Source of the DNA: Flavobacterium ovatum
GTDB lineage: Bacteria; Bacteroidota; Bacteroidia; Flavobacteriales; Flavobacteriaceae
DNA: 64,000 nt
Assembly: GCF_040703125.1 (NCBI RefSeq)
Contig: NZ_CP160035.1
Coordinates: forward strand, 3,272,001 to 3,336,000
Direction of reading: 5' to 3'
Positions 26,290 through 35,989 of this stretch are shown here, piece after piece (within the stretch, counting starts at the first letter, position 1; each line of letters opens with the position of its first letter). The notes beneath the pieces were generated by a model. That model saw nothing but the letters and a program-made list of their open reading frames with translations, searched no databases and was not told the origin of the DNA. Both the position numbers and the translations under genes were made by a program.

Positions 26290-29121
26290 ATGCTAGACAA
26301 CAACAATACCATTGAAGTTATAGGAGCCCGTGTTCATAACTTAAAAAATATAGATATTTCCATTCCTCGTGAAAAACTCGTAGTGATTACGGGACTTTCA
26401 GGCTCTGGAAAATCCTCCCTCGCTTTTGACACTATTTATGCCGAAGGGCAACGTCGTTATGTAGAAACTTTTTCTGCCTACGCTCGTCAGTTTCTTGGTG
26501 GATTAGAGCGTCCCGATGTCGATAAAATTGACGGACTTTCTCCCGTTATCGCCATCGAACAAAAAACAACTAGTAAAAGTCCACGCTCTACTGTGGGGAC
26601 GATTACTGAGATTTATGACTTCTTGCGTTTGCTTTATGCACGTGCCGCAGATGCGTATAGTTACAACTCAGGTGAAAAGATGGTCAGTTATTCCGATGAG
26701 CAAATCAAAGATTTGATTATCACTGACTACAACGACAAACGCATCAACATTCTAGCACCGGTAATTAAAGCTAGAAAAGGACATTATGGCGAATTGTTTC
26801 AACAAATTGCCAAACAAGGTTTCTTGAAAGTACGTGTGAACGGGGATATTCTGGACATTACACCCGGAATGAAACTCGACCGTTACAAAACTCATGATAT
26901 CGAAATCGTAGTCGATAGAATAGCAATCGACACCACAGCAGACACTGCCAAAAGAGTTAGCGAAAGCATCAACACCGCCATGAATCACGGTGAAAATGTA
27001 TTGATGGTTTTGGAACAAGACAGTCAAGAAGTACGCTATTTTAGTCGAAACTTGATGTGTCCTACTTCTGGAATTTCGTATCAGAATCCAGAACCCAATC
27101 TATTTTCTTTTAATTCTCCAAAAGGAGCTTGTGACCATTGCAAAGGCTTGGGAACGGTTAACGAAATCAATATTCTTAAAATTCTTCCCAACCCAAAATT
27201 ATCAATCAAAGCAGGTGGTTTTTTACCTTTGGGCGAATACAAGTCGACTTGGATTTTTAAACAATTGGAAATTATTGGAGAGCGTTTTGGCTTCAAAATC
27301 ACCGACCCAATCGAATCAATTTCTCCCGAAGCCATGGAGATGATTCTCAACGGTGGTAAAGAAAAATTTAGTGTCACCTCCAAAGATTTGGGCGTTACTC
27401 GTGATTACAAAATCGAATTTGAAGGAATAGCTCATTTTATCAAAAACCAACATGACGAGAGCGGTTCTACGACTATCAAACGATGGGCAAAAGAATACAT
27501 GGACGAAATTGATTGTCCCGTTTGCGATGGTTCTCGATTGAAAAAAGAATCTCAATACTTTAGAATAAACGAAAAAAATATCACCGAATTAGTCAATATG
27601 GATATATCCGACTTGACCGTTTGGTTTGAAGACCTAGCCTCTCATTTATCCAAAAAACAAATGGCGATAGCGGGCGAAGTCTTGAAAGAAATAAAAGACC
27701 GATTGTATTTCTTGATGAACGTAGGTCTAGATTATTTGGCGTTAAGCCGAAGCTCCAAATCGCTTTCTGGTGGAGAAGCACAACGCATCCGTTTGGCGAC
27801 CCAAATTGGTTCGCAATTGGTGGGTGTATTATATATTTTGGACGAACCCAGTATTGGTTTGCACCAGCGTGACAATGGTAAACTGATTCACTCCCTAGAG
27901 CAATTACGTGATATTGGGAACTCAGTTATTGTCGTAGAACACGACAAAGACATGATGGAACGTGCCGATTATGTAATCGACATCGGTCCCAAAGCAGGGA
28001 AATTTGGTGGCGAAATCATCAGTATTGGTACCTACCAAGAAACTTTAGATTCAGATACCATAACCGCACAATATTTGAACGGAAAATTAAAATTTGATAT
28101 TCCCGAAAAACGCCGTGAGGGAAACGGAAAATCACTAAAACTCACAGGAGCAACCGGTAACAACCTCAAAAATGTTACTATCGACTTGCCTTTGGGGAAA
28201 TTAATATGTGTAACAGGCGTATCTGGTAGCGGAAAATCGACTTTGATCAACGAAACCCTCTACCCTATTTTGAACGCCTTTTATTTCAACGGTGTCAAAA
28301 AACCACAACCTTACAAAAAAATTGAAGGACTCGAACATATCGACAAAGTCATCGCCATCGACCAAAGTCCAATTGGGCGCACACCACGTTCCAATCCTGC
28401 GACTTATACAGAAGTGTTTACCGAGATTCGCAAGCTTTACACCATGACATCCGAGAGTATGATTCGTGGGTACAAAGCCGGTCGCTTTAGTTTCAACGTC
28501 AAAGGCGGTCGTTGTGAAACCTGTCAAGGCTCTGGTGTCCGCACCATCGAAATGAATTTTCTACCGGATGTTTACGTAGAATGTGAAACTTGTCAAGGCA
28601 AGCGTTTCAACCGTGAAACACTCGAAATTCGATACAAATCAAAATCAATTTCCGATGTCTTGAACATGACCGTTGACGAAGCCGTTCCGTTTTTTGAGAA
28701 CATCCCAAAAATATACCGAAAAGTCAAAACCATTCAGGACGTAGGATTGGGTTATATCACCTTAGGGCAACAAAGTACGACCCTTTCTGGTGGCGAAGCA
28801 CAACGTATTAAACTAGCAGGTGAACTCTCCAAAAAGGACACTGGAAACACCTTTTATATCCTTGACGAACCTACCACAGGACTGCATTTTGAGGACATTC
28901 GCGTCTTGATGAACGTCATCAACACCCTCGTTGACAAAGGCAACACCATCCTCATCATCGAGCACAACATGGACGTCATAAAACTAGCCGATTACATAAT
29001 AGACATCGGTCCCGAAGGTGGAAAAGGCGGCGGAACCCTTGTCGCCAAAGGAACTCCCGAAGAAGTCGCTAAAAACAAAAAAAGCTATACAGCCAAGTTT
29101 TTAAAGAAGGAATTAGAATAA
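26290..29121 (+). CDS. uvrA: Excinuclease ABC subunit A
   Basis: A 943-residue UvrA, the damage-recognition ATPase of nucleotide excision repair. It has two ABC modules: Walker [13 protein letters not shown] (about 33-44) and [12 protein letters not shown] (about 641-652), with signatures [13 protein letters not shown] and [13 protein letters not shown]. Zinc-binding cysteine pairs appear in [14 protein letters not shown] and CETCQGSG...CETCQGKRF (about 740-770). The length is normal and the protein looks intact. It appears to be monocistronic. Confidence 0.97.
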   Translation: MLDNNNTIEVIGARVHNLKNIDISIPREKLVVITGLSGSGKSSLAFDTIYAEGQRRYVETFSAYARQFLGGLERPDVDKIDGLSPVIAIEQKTTSKSPRSTVGTITEIYDFLRLLYARAADAYSYNSGEKMVSYSDEQIKDLIITDYNDKRINILAPVIKARKGHYGELFQQIAKQGFLKVRVNGDILDITPGMKLDRYKTHDIEIVVDRIAIDTTADTAKRVSESINTAMNHGENVLMVLEQDSQEVRYFSRNLMCPTSGISYQNPEPNLFSFNSPKGACDHCKGLGTVNEINILKILPNPKLSIKAGGFLPLGEYKSTWIFKQLEIIGERFGFKITDPIESISPEAMEMILNGGKEKFSVTSKDLGVTRDYKIEFEGIAHFIKNQHDESGSTTIKRWAKEYMDEIDCPVCDGSRLKKESQYFRINEKNITELVNMDISDLTVWFEDLASHLSKKQMAIAGEVLKEIKDRLYFLMNVGLDYLALSRSSKSLSGGEAQRIRLATQIGSQLVGVLYILDEPSIGLHQRDNGKLIHSLEQLRDIGNSVIVVEHDKDMMERADYVIDIGPKAGKFGGEIISIGTYQETLDSDTITAQYLNGKLKFDIPEKRREGNGKSLKLTGATGNNLKNVTIDLPLGKLICVTGVSGSGKSTLINETLYPILNAFYFNGVKKPQPYKKIEGLEHIDKVIAIDQSPIGRTPRSNPATYTEVFTEIRKLYTMTSESMIRGYKAGRFSFNVKGGRCETCQGSGVRTIEMNFLPDVYVECETCQGKRFNRETLEIRYKSKSISDVLNMTVDEAVPFFENIPKIYRKVKTIQDVGLGYITLGQQSTTLSGGEAQRIKLAGELSKKDTGNTFYILDEPTTGLHFEDIRVLMNVINTLVDKGNTILIIEHNMDVIKLADYIIDIGPEGGKGGGTLVAKGTPEEVAKNKKSYTAKFLKKELE

Positions 29122-29290
29122 AATAACCTTTTTACAATTAAAATATTTTGGGCGTCCCCTCCGTAAAACTACGGATCGGGCTGTCGACTTTATCGTTTGC
29201 TTACGCAACTATAAAGAAAACTTTGGGTAGGTTTTTATAAGTTTGTCCAAAACACAGTAAACAGTGTACATCGAAACTATATTATCTGAT
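29122..29290. repeat. Structured dispersed repeat after uvrA
   Basis: A GGGCGTCCCC...GGGCTGTCG-type block (about 29150-29185) holds a CCGTA-AAAC-TACGG hairpin. It is followed by a CTTTAT...ATAAAG stem around TTGC/GCAA (about 29189-29217). It resembles flavobacterial dispersed palindromes. No T-run follows, so a terminator role is doubtful. Confidence 0.5.
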
Positions 29291-29302
29291 ACGTTTTGAA
29301 TT

Positions 29303-29579
29303 TTATTTAAAATAACTCCGCCACCAATCGTGAACGAGTATGGAGTTTAGAAAGCCGTTTGGTATATTTCCATCTATAGTAGCAGGTCCTATTATATGTT
29401 TAAAAATATAATTTTGGTTTTTAAAGCTTATTTTTGTCTTTTGATGGTGAAACTGAACTATTACGACTGTTTTTACGATGTGTTAAGTCAACGATTTTAT
29501 CAAGTAATTTTTCAATTAATGATTCTAATCAGATAACTTTGATCTCTAATTCGGTAACACGTTTTTTATCGAACTTCAA
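29303..29579 (-). pseudogene. Remnant of an IS66-like transposase
   Basis: On the minus strand an N-terminal coiled-coil segment can be read (KRVTELEIKV, an internal TGA, LESLIEKLLDKIVDLTHRKNS, then NSSVSPSKDKN). This is the leucine-rich and SSxxPSKD arrangement at the start of IS66-type transposases. After a deletion and frame change comes a central piece reading NGFLNSILVHDWWRSYFK, like the catalytic region FxGILVHDxWxSYF of the same family. No ends were found. The overlapping plus-strand frame at 29434-29643 is its shadow. Confidence 0.45.
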
Positions 29580-29827
29580 TTACTATTTATTTGAAAAACA
29601 AAAAAAACCTCTAAAAAGCAAAGAGAATCAAGCAGTTAATTAATAATGAATAAGTATTCACAATAAAGCTAATTTGCTAAAAATATAAAACTAAAATTGT
29701 CCCTAACTATGTTTTTTTAGCACAGGCTGATTAGTCACTAATAGTCTTTTAATTGTAAATAAACAACATCTCGTTAAAACATTGTTAGAAAAAACCATTT
29801 TATACTAGTCGTTTTCAAAAAAATTTG
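29580..29827. other. AT-rich spacer without a supported gene
   Basis: No coding region or clear hairpin was seen between the IS66-like remnant and the promoter of the arginine cluster. A-rich runs dominate. Confidence 0.5.
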
Positions 29828-29835
29828 TACTTTTG
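29828..29835 (+). promoter_or_regulatory. -7 box of the arginine cluster leader
   Basis: TACTTTTG matches TAnnTTTG and lies only 4 bases before the ATG of a 28-codon leader frame. A transcript starting here would be nearly leaderless for that peptide. Confidence 0.5.
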
Positions 29836-29839
29836 CCCC

Positions 29840-29926
29840 ATGAATAAAACACGTGTATATATCACTTCTATCTCACGGATGAACCGACATGTTACCTCTC
29901 CCGAGGTACGGATACTATTAGTATAG
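29840..29926 (+). CDS. Candidate leader peptide of the arginine cluster
   Basis: A 28-codon frame (MNKTRVYITSISRMNRHVTS then PEVRILLV) begins right after a -7 box and lies about 220 bases ahead of the first arginine gene. It contains four arginine codons (positions 5, 14, 17, 24). Its end overlaps two adjacent perfect hairpins: TACCTC-TCCC-GAGGTA at 29893-29908 and ATACTAT-TAGT-ATAGTAT at 29912-29929, the latter spanning the stop codon. This is the layout of a translation-coupled attenuator, but the arginines are not stacked and no homolog is known to me. Confidence 0.35.
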   Translation: MNKTRVYITSISRMNRHVTSPEVRILLV

Positions 29927-29929
29927 TAT
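29893..29929 (+). promoter_or_regulatory. Paired hairpins in the arginine leader
   Basis: Two perfect hairpins, 6-4-6 (29893-29908) and 7-4-7 (29912-29929), stand three bases apart across the end and stop codon of the leader frame. Neither is followed by a T-run, so they would act through ribosome position or RNA stability rather than as simple terminators. Confidence 0.45.
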
Positions 29930-30143
29930 TCATTATGCTTGGTCCTATCATTAATTATTCATTTTTCATTTTTTTTGCTTTGGAATTTCAACTGTTATCT
30001 TTCATTGGATTAACAAATCCGAAAAACAATATTTATAACTTAATTTTGTATTCATTTTTATGGATATTGAATACTATTATAACTGTTGGTAATTCCAAAA
30101 ACCAATTACAATTTGTTTCACAACTCAATAAATCAACTTATAA

Positions 30144-30782
30144 ATGAATATTGATATCGTTATAGCACAGGATGAACATTTTAAATATGCGCAAGAAATT
30201 TGCGATACAATTGAATCGTCCGCATTATTAAGGGGTACCGGAATTGCAAAAAGAACTCCAGAGTACGTTCAAAAAAAAATGGCAAACAAAGATGCAGTTA
30301 TCGCCTTAGATAATGGCAAATTTGCAGGTTTTTGCTATATCGAAAGTTGGCAAGACAGTAATTATGTGGCTCATTCCGGGCTGATAGTTCATCCCGATTA
30401 TAGAAATTTAGGATTAGCAAAAAAAATCAAATCTAAAGTTTTTGAATATTCGTTAGAAAAATATCCAAACGCTAAAGTTTTTGGTATCACAACAGGATTG
30501 GCAGTAATGAAAATCAATTCGGACTTAGGTTACAAACCAGTTCCTTTTTCAGAGTTAACAACCGACCCAAGTTTTTGGAAAGGATGCCAGACTTGTACCA
30601 ATTATGAGATTCTAAAAAGCAAAGACAATAAATTGTGTTTGTGTACTGGAATGTTATACGACCCAAAAGAAAAGCCAAAAGATCCGCCCAAACATCCTTT
30701 TAATGTAATTGTATTAGATCGATTGAAAGCTATCAAACAAGCCTTATTCTTGAATAAAAAAGATAAGAAAGATAAAAAATAA
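30144..30782 (+). CDS. GNAT acetyltransferase, probable N-acylglutamate synthase of the arginine cluster
   Basis: A 212-residue GNAT-fold enzyme. The acyl-CoA binding region is HSGLIVHPDYRNLGLAKKIKSKVFEYS (about 82-108; the R/Q-x-x-G-x-A loop is RNLGLA). A C-terminal extension carries four cysteines (CQTC at about 149-152 and CLC at about 166-168) and then a lysine-rich tail. In Bacteroidota a GNAT gene of this type stands first in the arginine cluster, directly before argG. It is thought to make N-acetyl- or N-succinylglutamate in place of ArgA/ArgJ. The gap to argG is 60 bases. Confidence 0.75.
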   Translation: MNIDIVIAQDEHFKYAQEICDTIESSALLRGTGIAKRTPEYVQKKMANKDAVIALDNGKFAGFCYIESWQDSNYVAHSGLIVHPDYRNLGLAKKIKSKVFEYSLEKYPNAKVFGITTGLAVMKINSDLGYKPVPFSELTTDPSFWKGCQTCTNYEILKSKDNKLCLCTGMLYDPKEKPKDPPKHPFNVIVLDRLKAIKQALFLNKKDKKDKK

Positions 30783-30842
30783 AAGCAACATTAAATAATA
30801 ATCCGCTAAAAGCCCTTATAGCTATTAGCCAAAAATAAAAAG

Positions 30843-32036
30843 ATGAAAAAAGTAGTATTAGCTTATAGTGGAGGTCTTGATACCTCATATTGCCTTAAAT
30901 ATTTAAAGAACGAAAAGGGATACGAAGTTCATACAGTATTAATTAATACTGGTGGATTTGATGACCAAGAACTAAACGATATTGAAGAACGAGCGTATGA
31001 GTTAGGAAGTGCCAAACATGCTAACCTTACTATTGTAGATAAATATTACGACAAAGCCATCAAATATTTGATTTATGGTAATGTTCTAAAAAACAATACG
31101 TACCCATTATCTGTAAGTGCCGAAAGAGTTTTTCAAGCGATTGAAGCAATTAAATATGCAAAATCAATTGGTGCTACCGCTATCGCACACGGAAGCACAG
31201 GTGCAGGAAATGACCAAATTCGTTTTGACCTTATTTTCCATACCATCGCTCCAGAAATCGAAATCATCACTCCTATTCGTGACTTGAAATTATCAAGACA
31301 AGAAGAAGTGGACTATTTAAGCCAAAATGGGGTCCACTATTCTTGGGAGAAAGCACAGTATTCTATCAACAAAGGACTTTGGGGAACAAGTGTTGGAGGA
31401 AAAGAAACCTTAACTTCACACCAATCATTGCCAAACGAAGCTTATCCTTCACAATTGGTAAAAGAAGGTGAAGAAAAAGTAACGCTTGAATTCAAACATG
31501 GTGAGATAGTGTCTATCAACGGTAAAAAAGACAAACCTTCAAACAACATCGTAACTCTAGAGAAACTAGCAAACGCTTATGCAATTGGTAGGGATACTCA
31601 CGTAGGAGATACGATTATCGGAATCAAAGGAAGAGTTGGTTTTGAAGCCGCTGCGCCACTTATCATCATCAAAGGACACCACTTACTAGAGAAACACACC
31701 CTAGGTAAATGGCAACAATACTGGAAAGAGCAACTAGGAAACTGGTACGGAATGCTTTTCCACGAAGGTCAATTTCTTGACCCTGTAATGCGTAATATCG
31801 AAGCATTCCTAGAAGACACTCAAAAGAATGTAAACGGAAAAGTATTCGTAACTTTGAGACCCTATCATTTTGTGTTGGACGGAATCGAGTCTGACAACGA
31901 CTTGATGACTAACAGTTTTGGTCAATATGGCGAAATGAACAACGCTTGGACATCAGACGATGCCAAAGGGTTTATCAAAATTTTGGGTAACGCTCAAAAC
32001 ATATTTTCGGCTGTAAACAACGAAACTTACGAATAA
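30843..32036 (+). CDS. argG: Argininosuccinate synthase
   Basis: A 397-residue ArgG joining citrulline and aspartate with ATP. The N-terminal P-loop AYSGGLDTSYCLKYL (about 7-21) and HGSTGAGNDQIRFD (about 113-126) are intact, as are ITPIRDLKLSRQEEVDYL (about 145-162) and the C-terminal YHFVLDGIES. Length matches the family. It is second in the cluster, after the GNAT gene and followed by a 290-base repeat-bearing spacer. Confidence 0.95.
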   Translation: MKKVVLAYSGGLDTSYCLKYLKNEKGYEVHTVLINTGGFDDQELNDIEERAYELGSAKHANLTIVDKYYDKAIKYLIYGNVLKNNTYPLSVSAERVFQAIEAIKYAKSIGATAIAHGSTGAGNDQIRFDLIFHTIAPEIEIITPIRDLKLSRQEEVDYLSQNGVHYSWEKAQYSINKGLWGTSVGGKETLTSHQSLPNEAYPSQLVKEGEEKVTLEFKHGEIVSINGKKDKPSNNIVTLEKLANAYAIGRDTHVGDTIIGIKGRVGFEAAAPLIIIKGHHLLEKHTLGKWQQYWKEQLGNWYGMLFHEGQFLDPVMRNIEAFLEDTQKNVNGKVFVTLRPYHFVLDGIESDNDLMTNSFGQYGEMNNAWTSDDAKGFIKILGNAQNIFSAVNNETYE

Positions 32037-32086
32037 ATAAAGGCTTTTTCTAAGGAGCAGAAACATTTTGCTCTTCAGGAAATTTC

Positions 32087-32160
32087 GTCCCGCTATTCGT
32101 TACAATCTTTTTGGGCTGAACCCCAGCCCAAAAAGGATTTTCACTGCTATCGGGGCTAAA
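32087..32160. repeat. REP-like element, copy A (covarying core)
   Basis: A framed palindromic element: GTCCCGCTAT...ATCTTT on the left and AAAGGAT...CTGCTATCGGGGCTAAA on the right. Between them is an 11-base perfect stem 32108-32118 / 32124-32134 (TTTTTGGGCTG). Copies with the same frame but different core stems occur near 40344 and 47921. It lies in the argG-argC spacer. Confidence 0.75.
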
Positions 32161-32326
32161 GAGAAACATTTTGATTTTTCAGGATATTTTTCAAAATAAA
32201 AAAGTTGAAGTATTGTAAAAGGCTTTAACTCTATTTTAAACCATTTAGAAATTAAGAAAATTTCAGCTAAATGAAACTTAATTTCTTAATGGTTAAAACA
32301 ATAAAAATGTTTAAAAACAAAGAGTT

Positions 32327-33304
32327 ATGATTTCTATTGGAATAATTGGAGGTTCGGGATATACAGCAGGAGAATTAATTAGAATTCTTATGTTTCACCC
32401 AAATGCGAAACTAGATTTTGTTTACAGTACCACAAACGCTGGAAAACCATTAACTACTGCGCACCAAGATTTGATGGGCGATATCGAAATGAATTTCACC
32501 GATACCGTTAACCCAAATGTAGAGGTGCTTTTCTTGTGTTTAGGACATGGTAAATCCATTTCGTTTCTAGAAAATAACAAATTCTCTGACGCGACTAAAA
32601 TCATCGATTTAGGAAACGACTTCCGTTTGACCAAAGACAAAGATTTCGACGGAAAATCATTCGTTTACGGTTTACCAGAATTAAACAAAGCCGACATCAA
32701 AAAAGCACAACATATTGCCAATCCTGGTTGTTTTGCAACTGCCATTCAATTGGCTTTATTGCCATTAGCAGCAGACGGATTGTTGAGCGAAGATGTTCAC
32801 ATCAACGCAACAACAGGAAGTACTGGTGCAGGAGTAGGATTATCATCTACTTCGCATTTTAGTTGGAGAAACAACAATTTCTCGCACTACAAAGCATTCG
32901 AACACCAACATTTGGGCGAAATAAACCAAAGTTTGAATCTATTGCAAGCGTCTTATTCAGATGAATTGATTTTTGTACCCAACAGAGGGGATTTCCCAAG
33001 AGGAATCTTCGCTACTTTGTATACAAAATCAGAAGAAAGCTTAGAAGATTTGGTTGCCAAATACGAAGCTTTTTACAAAGACCAACCATTTGTAACCGTT
33101 ACTACGAGCAACATTAACATGAAGCAAGTAGTACAAACGAACAAATGTATTATTAGTTTATTGAAAAAAGGAAACCGGATTTTGATAACCTCTGTTATCG
33201 ATAATTTACTCAAAGGCGCCTCTGGTCAAGCCGTTCAAAACATGAATTTAATGTTCGGATTGGACGAAACTACAGGATTGCATTTGAAACCATCCGGATT
33301 CTAA
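32327..33304 (+). CDS. argC: N-acyl-gamma-glutamyl-phosphate reductase
   Basis: A 325-residue NADPH-dependent ArgC reducing acylglutamyl-phosphate to the semialdehyde. The dinucleotide-binding GIIGGSGYTAGELIRIL is at about 4-20, and the catalytic cysteine lies in HIANPGCFATAIQLALLPL (Cys about 136). The C-terminal FVPNRGDFPRGIFATLY is at about 217-233. It belongs to the class I, shorter ArgC type. It sits in the cluster between argG and argD. Confidence 0.94.
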   Translation: MISIGIIGGSGYTAGELIRILMFHPNAKLDFVYSTTNAGKPLTTAHQDLMGDIEMNFTDTVNPNVEVLFLCLGHGKSISFLENNKFSDATKIIDLGNDFRLTKDKDFDGKSFVYGLPELNKADIKKAQHIANPGCFATAIQLALLPLAADGLLSEDVHINATTGSTGAGVGLSSTSHFSWRNNNFSHYKAFEHQHLGEINQSLNLLQASYSDELIFVPNRGDFPRGIFATLYTKSEESLEDLVAKYEAFYKDQPFVTVTTSNINMKQVVQTNKCIISLLKKGNRILITSVIDNLLKGASGQAVQNMNLMFGLDETTGLHLKPSGF

Positions 33305-33317
33305 AAAACGTTTATTT

Positions 33318-33365
33318 GTTTAATCGGTTAATCGGTTAAATAATTAAGCAAATAACCGATTAAAC
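33318..33365. repeat. Inverted repeat in the argC-argD spacer
   Basis: A perfect 13-base stem, 33318-33330 (GTTTAATCGGTTA) with 33353-33365, around a 22-base loop that repeats the AATCGGTTA word. It ends 9 bases before the argD ATG, so folding could affect argD translation. Confidence 0.65.
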
Positions 33366-33373
33366 TTTACAAA

Positions 33374-34510
33374 ATGAACTTATTTGACGTTTACCCATTA
33401 TACCCTATTACTCCTGTAAAAGCACTAGATTGCATCATTACAGACGACAAAGGAATCGAATATTTAGATTTATACTCTGGTCACGGAGTGATTTCTATAG
33501 GTCACACCCAACCGGATTATGTGGCCAAAGTAAAAGAACAATTGGATAATTTGAGCTTTTACTCGAATGCAATTCAAAATCCATTACAAGTAGAATTGGC
33601 GGATAAGCTTGGAAAACTTTCAGGTTATACCGATTACAGCTTGTTTTTGTGTTCTTCTGGAGCTGAAGCGAATGAAAATGCTTTAAAAATGGCCTCTTTT
33701 CATACTAATAAAGCAAGAGTAGTATCTTTTCATAACGCTTTTCACGGACGTACCTCTGCAGCAGTTGCTACAACTGATAATCCGAAAATTGTTGCGCCGA
33801 TTAATGCGCAACAAGTGGTCACTTTTTTACCCTTGAACGAAATTGATTTGGTAGAAGCCGAATTGAAAAAAGGAGACGTTTGTGCGGTTATCATCGAGCC
33901 TATTCAAGGTGTTGGTGGTTTGGACCAAGGAACAACCGAATTTTTTCAAGGATTGGAAAGAATTTGTAAACAGTACGAAGTGGTATTGATTATGGACGAA
34001 GTACAATCTGGATTTGGAAGAAGCGGAAAATTCTTTGCGCACCAATTTCACGGAATCACACCAGATATTATTTGCATGGCAAAAGGTATGGGTAATGGTT
34101 TCCCGATCGGTGGAATCTTAATCGCTCCTCATTTCAAAGCAAGCTACGGTTTGCTAGGAACTACTTTTGGTGGAAGTCATTTGGCTTGTGCCGCAAGTAT
34201 CGCCGTTCTTGAAGTAATGGAAAAAGAAAACTTGATGGCAAACGCTACCAAAGTTGAAGCCTACTTTTTGGAAGCAATCAAAGTGATACCCGAAATTATC
34301 AAAGTAAAAGGTAGAGGTTTAATGCTTGGAGTTGAATTTGACTTCGATGTAAGTGCTTTGAGAAAGAAATTGATCATCGAAAAACATATTTTTACCGGCG
34401 GCGCTAATAATAAAAATCTATTGAGAATTCTTCCTCCCTTAACAATTACTACTGATGCAATTGATACTTTTATCGTAGCATTACAAGAGTCGTTATCGGA
34501 GTTAAAATAA
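33374..34510 (+). CDS. argD: Acylornithine aminotransferase
   Basis: A 378-residue class III PLP aminotransferase converting N-acylglutamate semialdehyde to N-acylornithine. It has SGAEANENALKMA (about 95-107), FHGRTSAAVAT (about 122-132), IMDEVQSGFGRSGKFFAHQ (about 207-225) and the PLP lysine in CMAKGMGNGFPIGG (about 236). The context between argC and proA/argF' supports ArgD over other family members. Confidence 0.93.
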   Translation: MNLFDVYPLYPITPVKALDCIITDDKGIEYLDLYSGHGVISIGHTQPDYVAKVKEQLDNLSFYSNAIQNPLQVELADKLGKLSGYTDYSLFLCSSGAEANENALKMASFHTNKARVVSFHNAFHGRTSAAVATTDNPKIVAPINAQQVVTFLPLNEIDLVEAELKKGDVCAVIIEPIQGVGGLDQGTTEFFQGLERICKQYEVVLIMDEVQSGFGRSGKFFAHQFHGITPDIICMAKGMGNGFPIGGILIAPHFKASYGLLGTTFGGSHLACAASIAVLEVMEKENLMANATKVEAYFLEAIKVIPEIIKVKGRGLMLGVEFDFDVSALRKKLIIEKHIFTGGANNKNLLRILPPLTITTDAIDTFIVALQESLSELK

Positions 34511-34586
34511 TTATTAAAAGTAGCTAAGCGACTAAGTTAATGAGTTGCTAAGTTTTAGACATAAAGTAAAATCTGCTTAAATCAAT

Positions 34587-34620
34587 AAAATCTGCGTGCA
34601 ATTATTTTCACGCAGATTTT
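34587..34620. repeat. Perfect hairpin in the argD-proA spacer
   Basis: AAAATCTGCGTG at 34587-34598 pairs perfectly with 34609-34620, loop 10 bases. Related AATCTGC words on both sides mark it as a dispersed repeat; it could also weaken read-through. Confidence 0.65.
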
Positions 34621-34658
34621 GCAGATTAAACAGATTTAGTAATACTAAATAAAAAACA

Positions 34659-35855
34659 ATGAACAAAATACTTCCAATCGAAAAAAGAAATGCTGTTTTA
34701 ACAACAATGGCGGCTTTATTAGAGCAAGAAAGAGAAAACCTAAAAACGATTAACCAGCAGGATTTAGCCAACTATAATGGCGAAGATTTGGCAATGGAAA
34801 AACGTTTGATGGTAGATAATGCCAAAGTAGATGGCATGATTCTTTCGTTGCAACAATTGGCTAGTCAAGAAGACCCTGTTGGACATGTTCGTTTTACGTT
34901 TACACACGAAAACGGAATGAAAATCAGCAATAAAACGGCCGCTTTTGGAACTATTTTAATAATATACGAATCACGTCCAGACGTAACTGTGGAAGCGGGA
35001 GGAATTGCTTTTAAGTCGGGAAACAAAATCTTGTTGAAAGGCGGAAAAGAATCTTTACTTTCGAACCAAAAAATCGTGAGCCTTTGGCACCAAGCTTTGG
35101 ATAGCAATGGCGTTGCTACAGAATGGGTAGAATATCTAAATTACGATAGAGTACAAACTCAAGCTTTCTTGGAAAAACCAACACAAAAAGTGGATTTAAT
35201 CGTCCCTCGTGGTGGCGAAAAATTGATTGAATTTACAAAGAAACACGCTACTTGCCCAGTTATTGTAAGCGGTCGCGGAAATAATTTCGTTTATGTAAAC
35301 GCGGATGCTGATTTAGAAAAAGCAATGTCCATTATCATCAATGGTAAAACATCCAACATTTCGGTTTGTAATGCTCTAGACAAAGTTTTGATTGACACGA
35401 ACTTGCCAAATTGGGAAGTTTTTGCAAAACAATTGGTAACTGAATTAGAAAAATTCAAAGTCAGTATTTTAGGAGATGATGCTTTCGCAAAAGCAACTGG
35501 GGTTCCTGCAATAGAAAACGATTTAATTTGGTACGAAGAATTTTTGGATTATAAAATCGTAATTGGAACCATTAACGGAAACCAAGAAGCGATTGCAAAA
35601 ATCAACAAATATTGTGGAGGTCACTCTGCTTCTATTATCACCATAAACGATGCTTTGGCACAAGAATTCATGGAAAATGTAGATGCATCTTCTGTATACC
35701 ATAATGCTTCGACTCGATTTACCGATGGAGGACAATTTGGTTTAGGAGGTGAATTAGCGATAAGCACTGATAAATTACACCAACGTGGACCAATTGGTTT
35801 GCAACATTTGGTAACCAATAAATGGTATATTTACGGAGACGGACAGATACGATAA
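34659..35855 (+). CDS. proA: Glutamate-5-semialdehyde dehydrogenase
   Basis: A 398-residue NADPH-dependent gamma-glutamyl-phosphate reductase of proline synthesis. It shows IIYESRPDVTVEAGGIAFKSGN (about 102-123), VDLIVPRGGEKLIEF (about 176-190), the catalytic cysteine in NISVCNALDKVLID (about 234-247) and the C-terminal ASTRFTDGGQFGLGGELAIST. It lies inside the arginine cluster, directly before proB and sharing its orientation. Confidence 0.95.
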   Translation: MNKILPIEKRNAVLTTMAALLEQERENLKTINQQDLANYNGEDLAMEKRLMVDNAKVDGMILSLQQLASQEDPVGHVRFTFTHENGMKISNKTAAFGTILIIYESRPDVTVEAGGIAFKSGNKILLKGGKESLLSNQKIVSLWHQALDSNGVATEWVEYLNYDRVQTQAFLEKPTQKVDLIVPRGGEKLIEFTKKHATCPVIVSGRGNNFVYVNADADLEKAMSIIINGKTSNISVCNALDKVLIDTNLPNWEVFAKQLVTELEKFKVSILGDDAFAKATGVPAIENDLIWYEEFLDYKIVIGTINGNQEAIAKINKYCGGHSASIITINDALAQEFMENVDASSVYHNASTRFTDGGQFGLGGELAISTDKLHQRGPIGLQHLVTNKWYIYGDGQIR

Positions 35856-35989
35856 AAGATTTTAGATTGCAGATTAACGATTTTTGATTTCAGATTTATT
35901 AAAAAAATGAGATTAATTTTTGATTTATTATTCTAGATGCGACACAACTTAGAACCTTAGTAACTTAGCATCTTAGAGACTTAAAAAAA

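Noticed and set aside
29434..29643. 69-codon plus-strand frame after uvrA
   Set aside because: It is the antisense of the IS66-like remnant and has no family likeness of its own.
29935..30147. 70-codon hydrophobic frame whose stop overlaps the GNAT start (ATGA)
   Set aside because: Low-complexity, AT-driven composition, no recognisable family or ribosome-binding context; the overlap alone is weak support.
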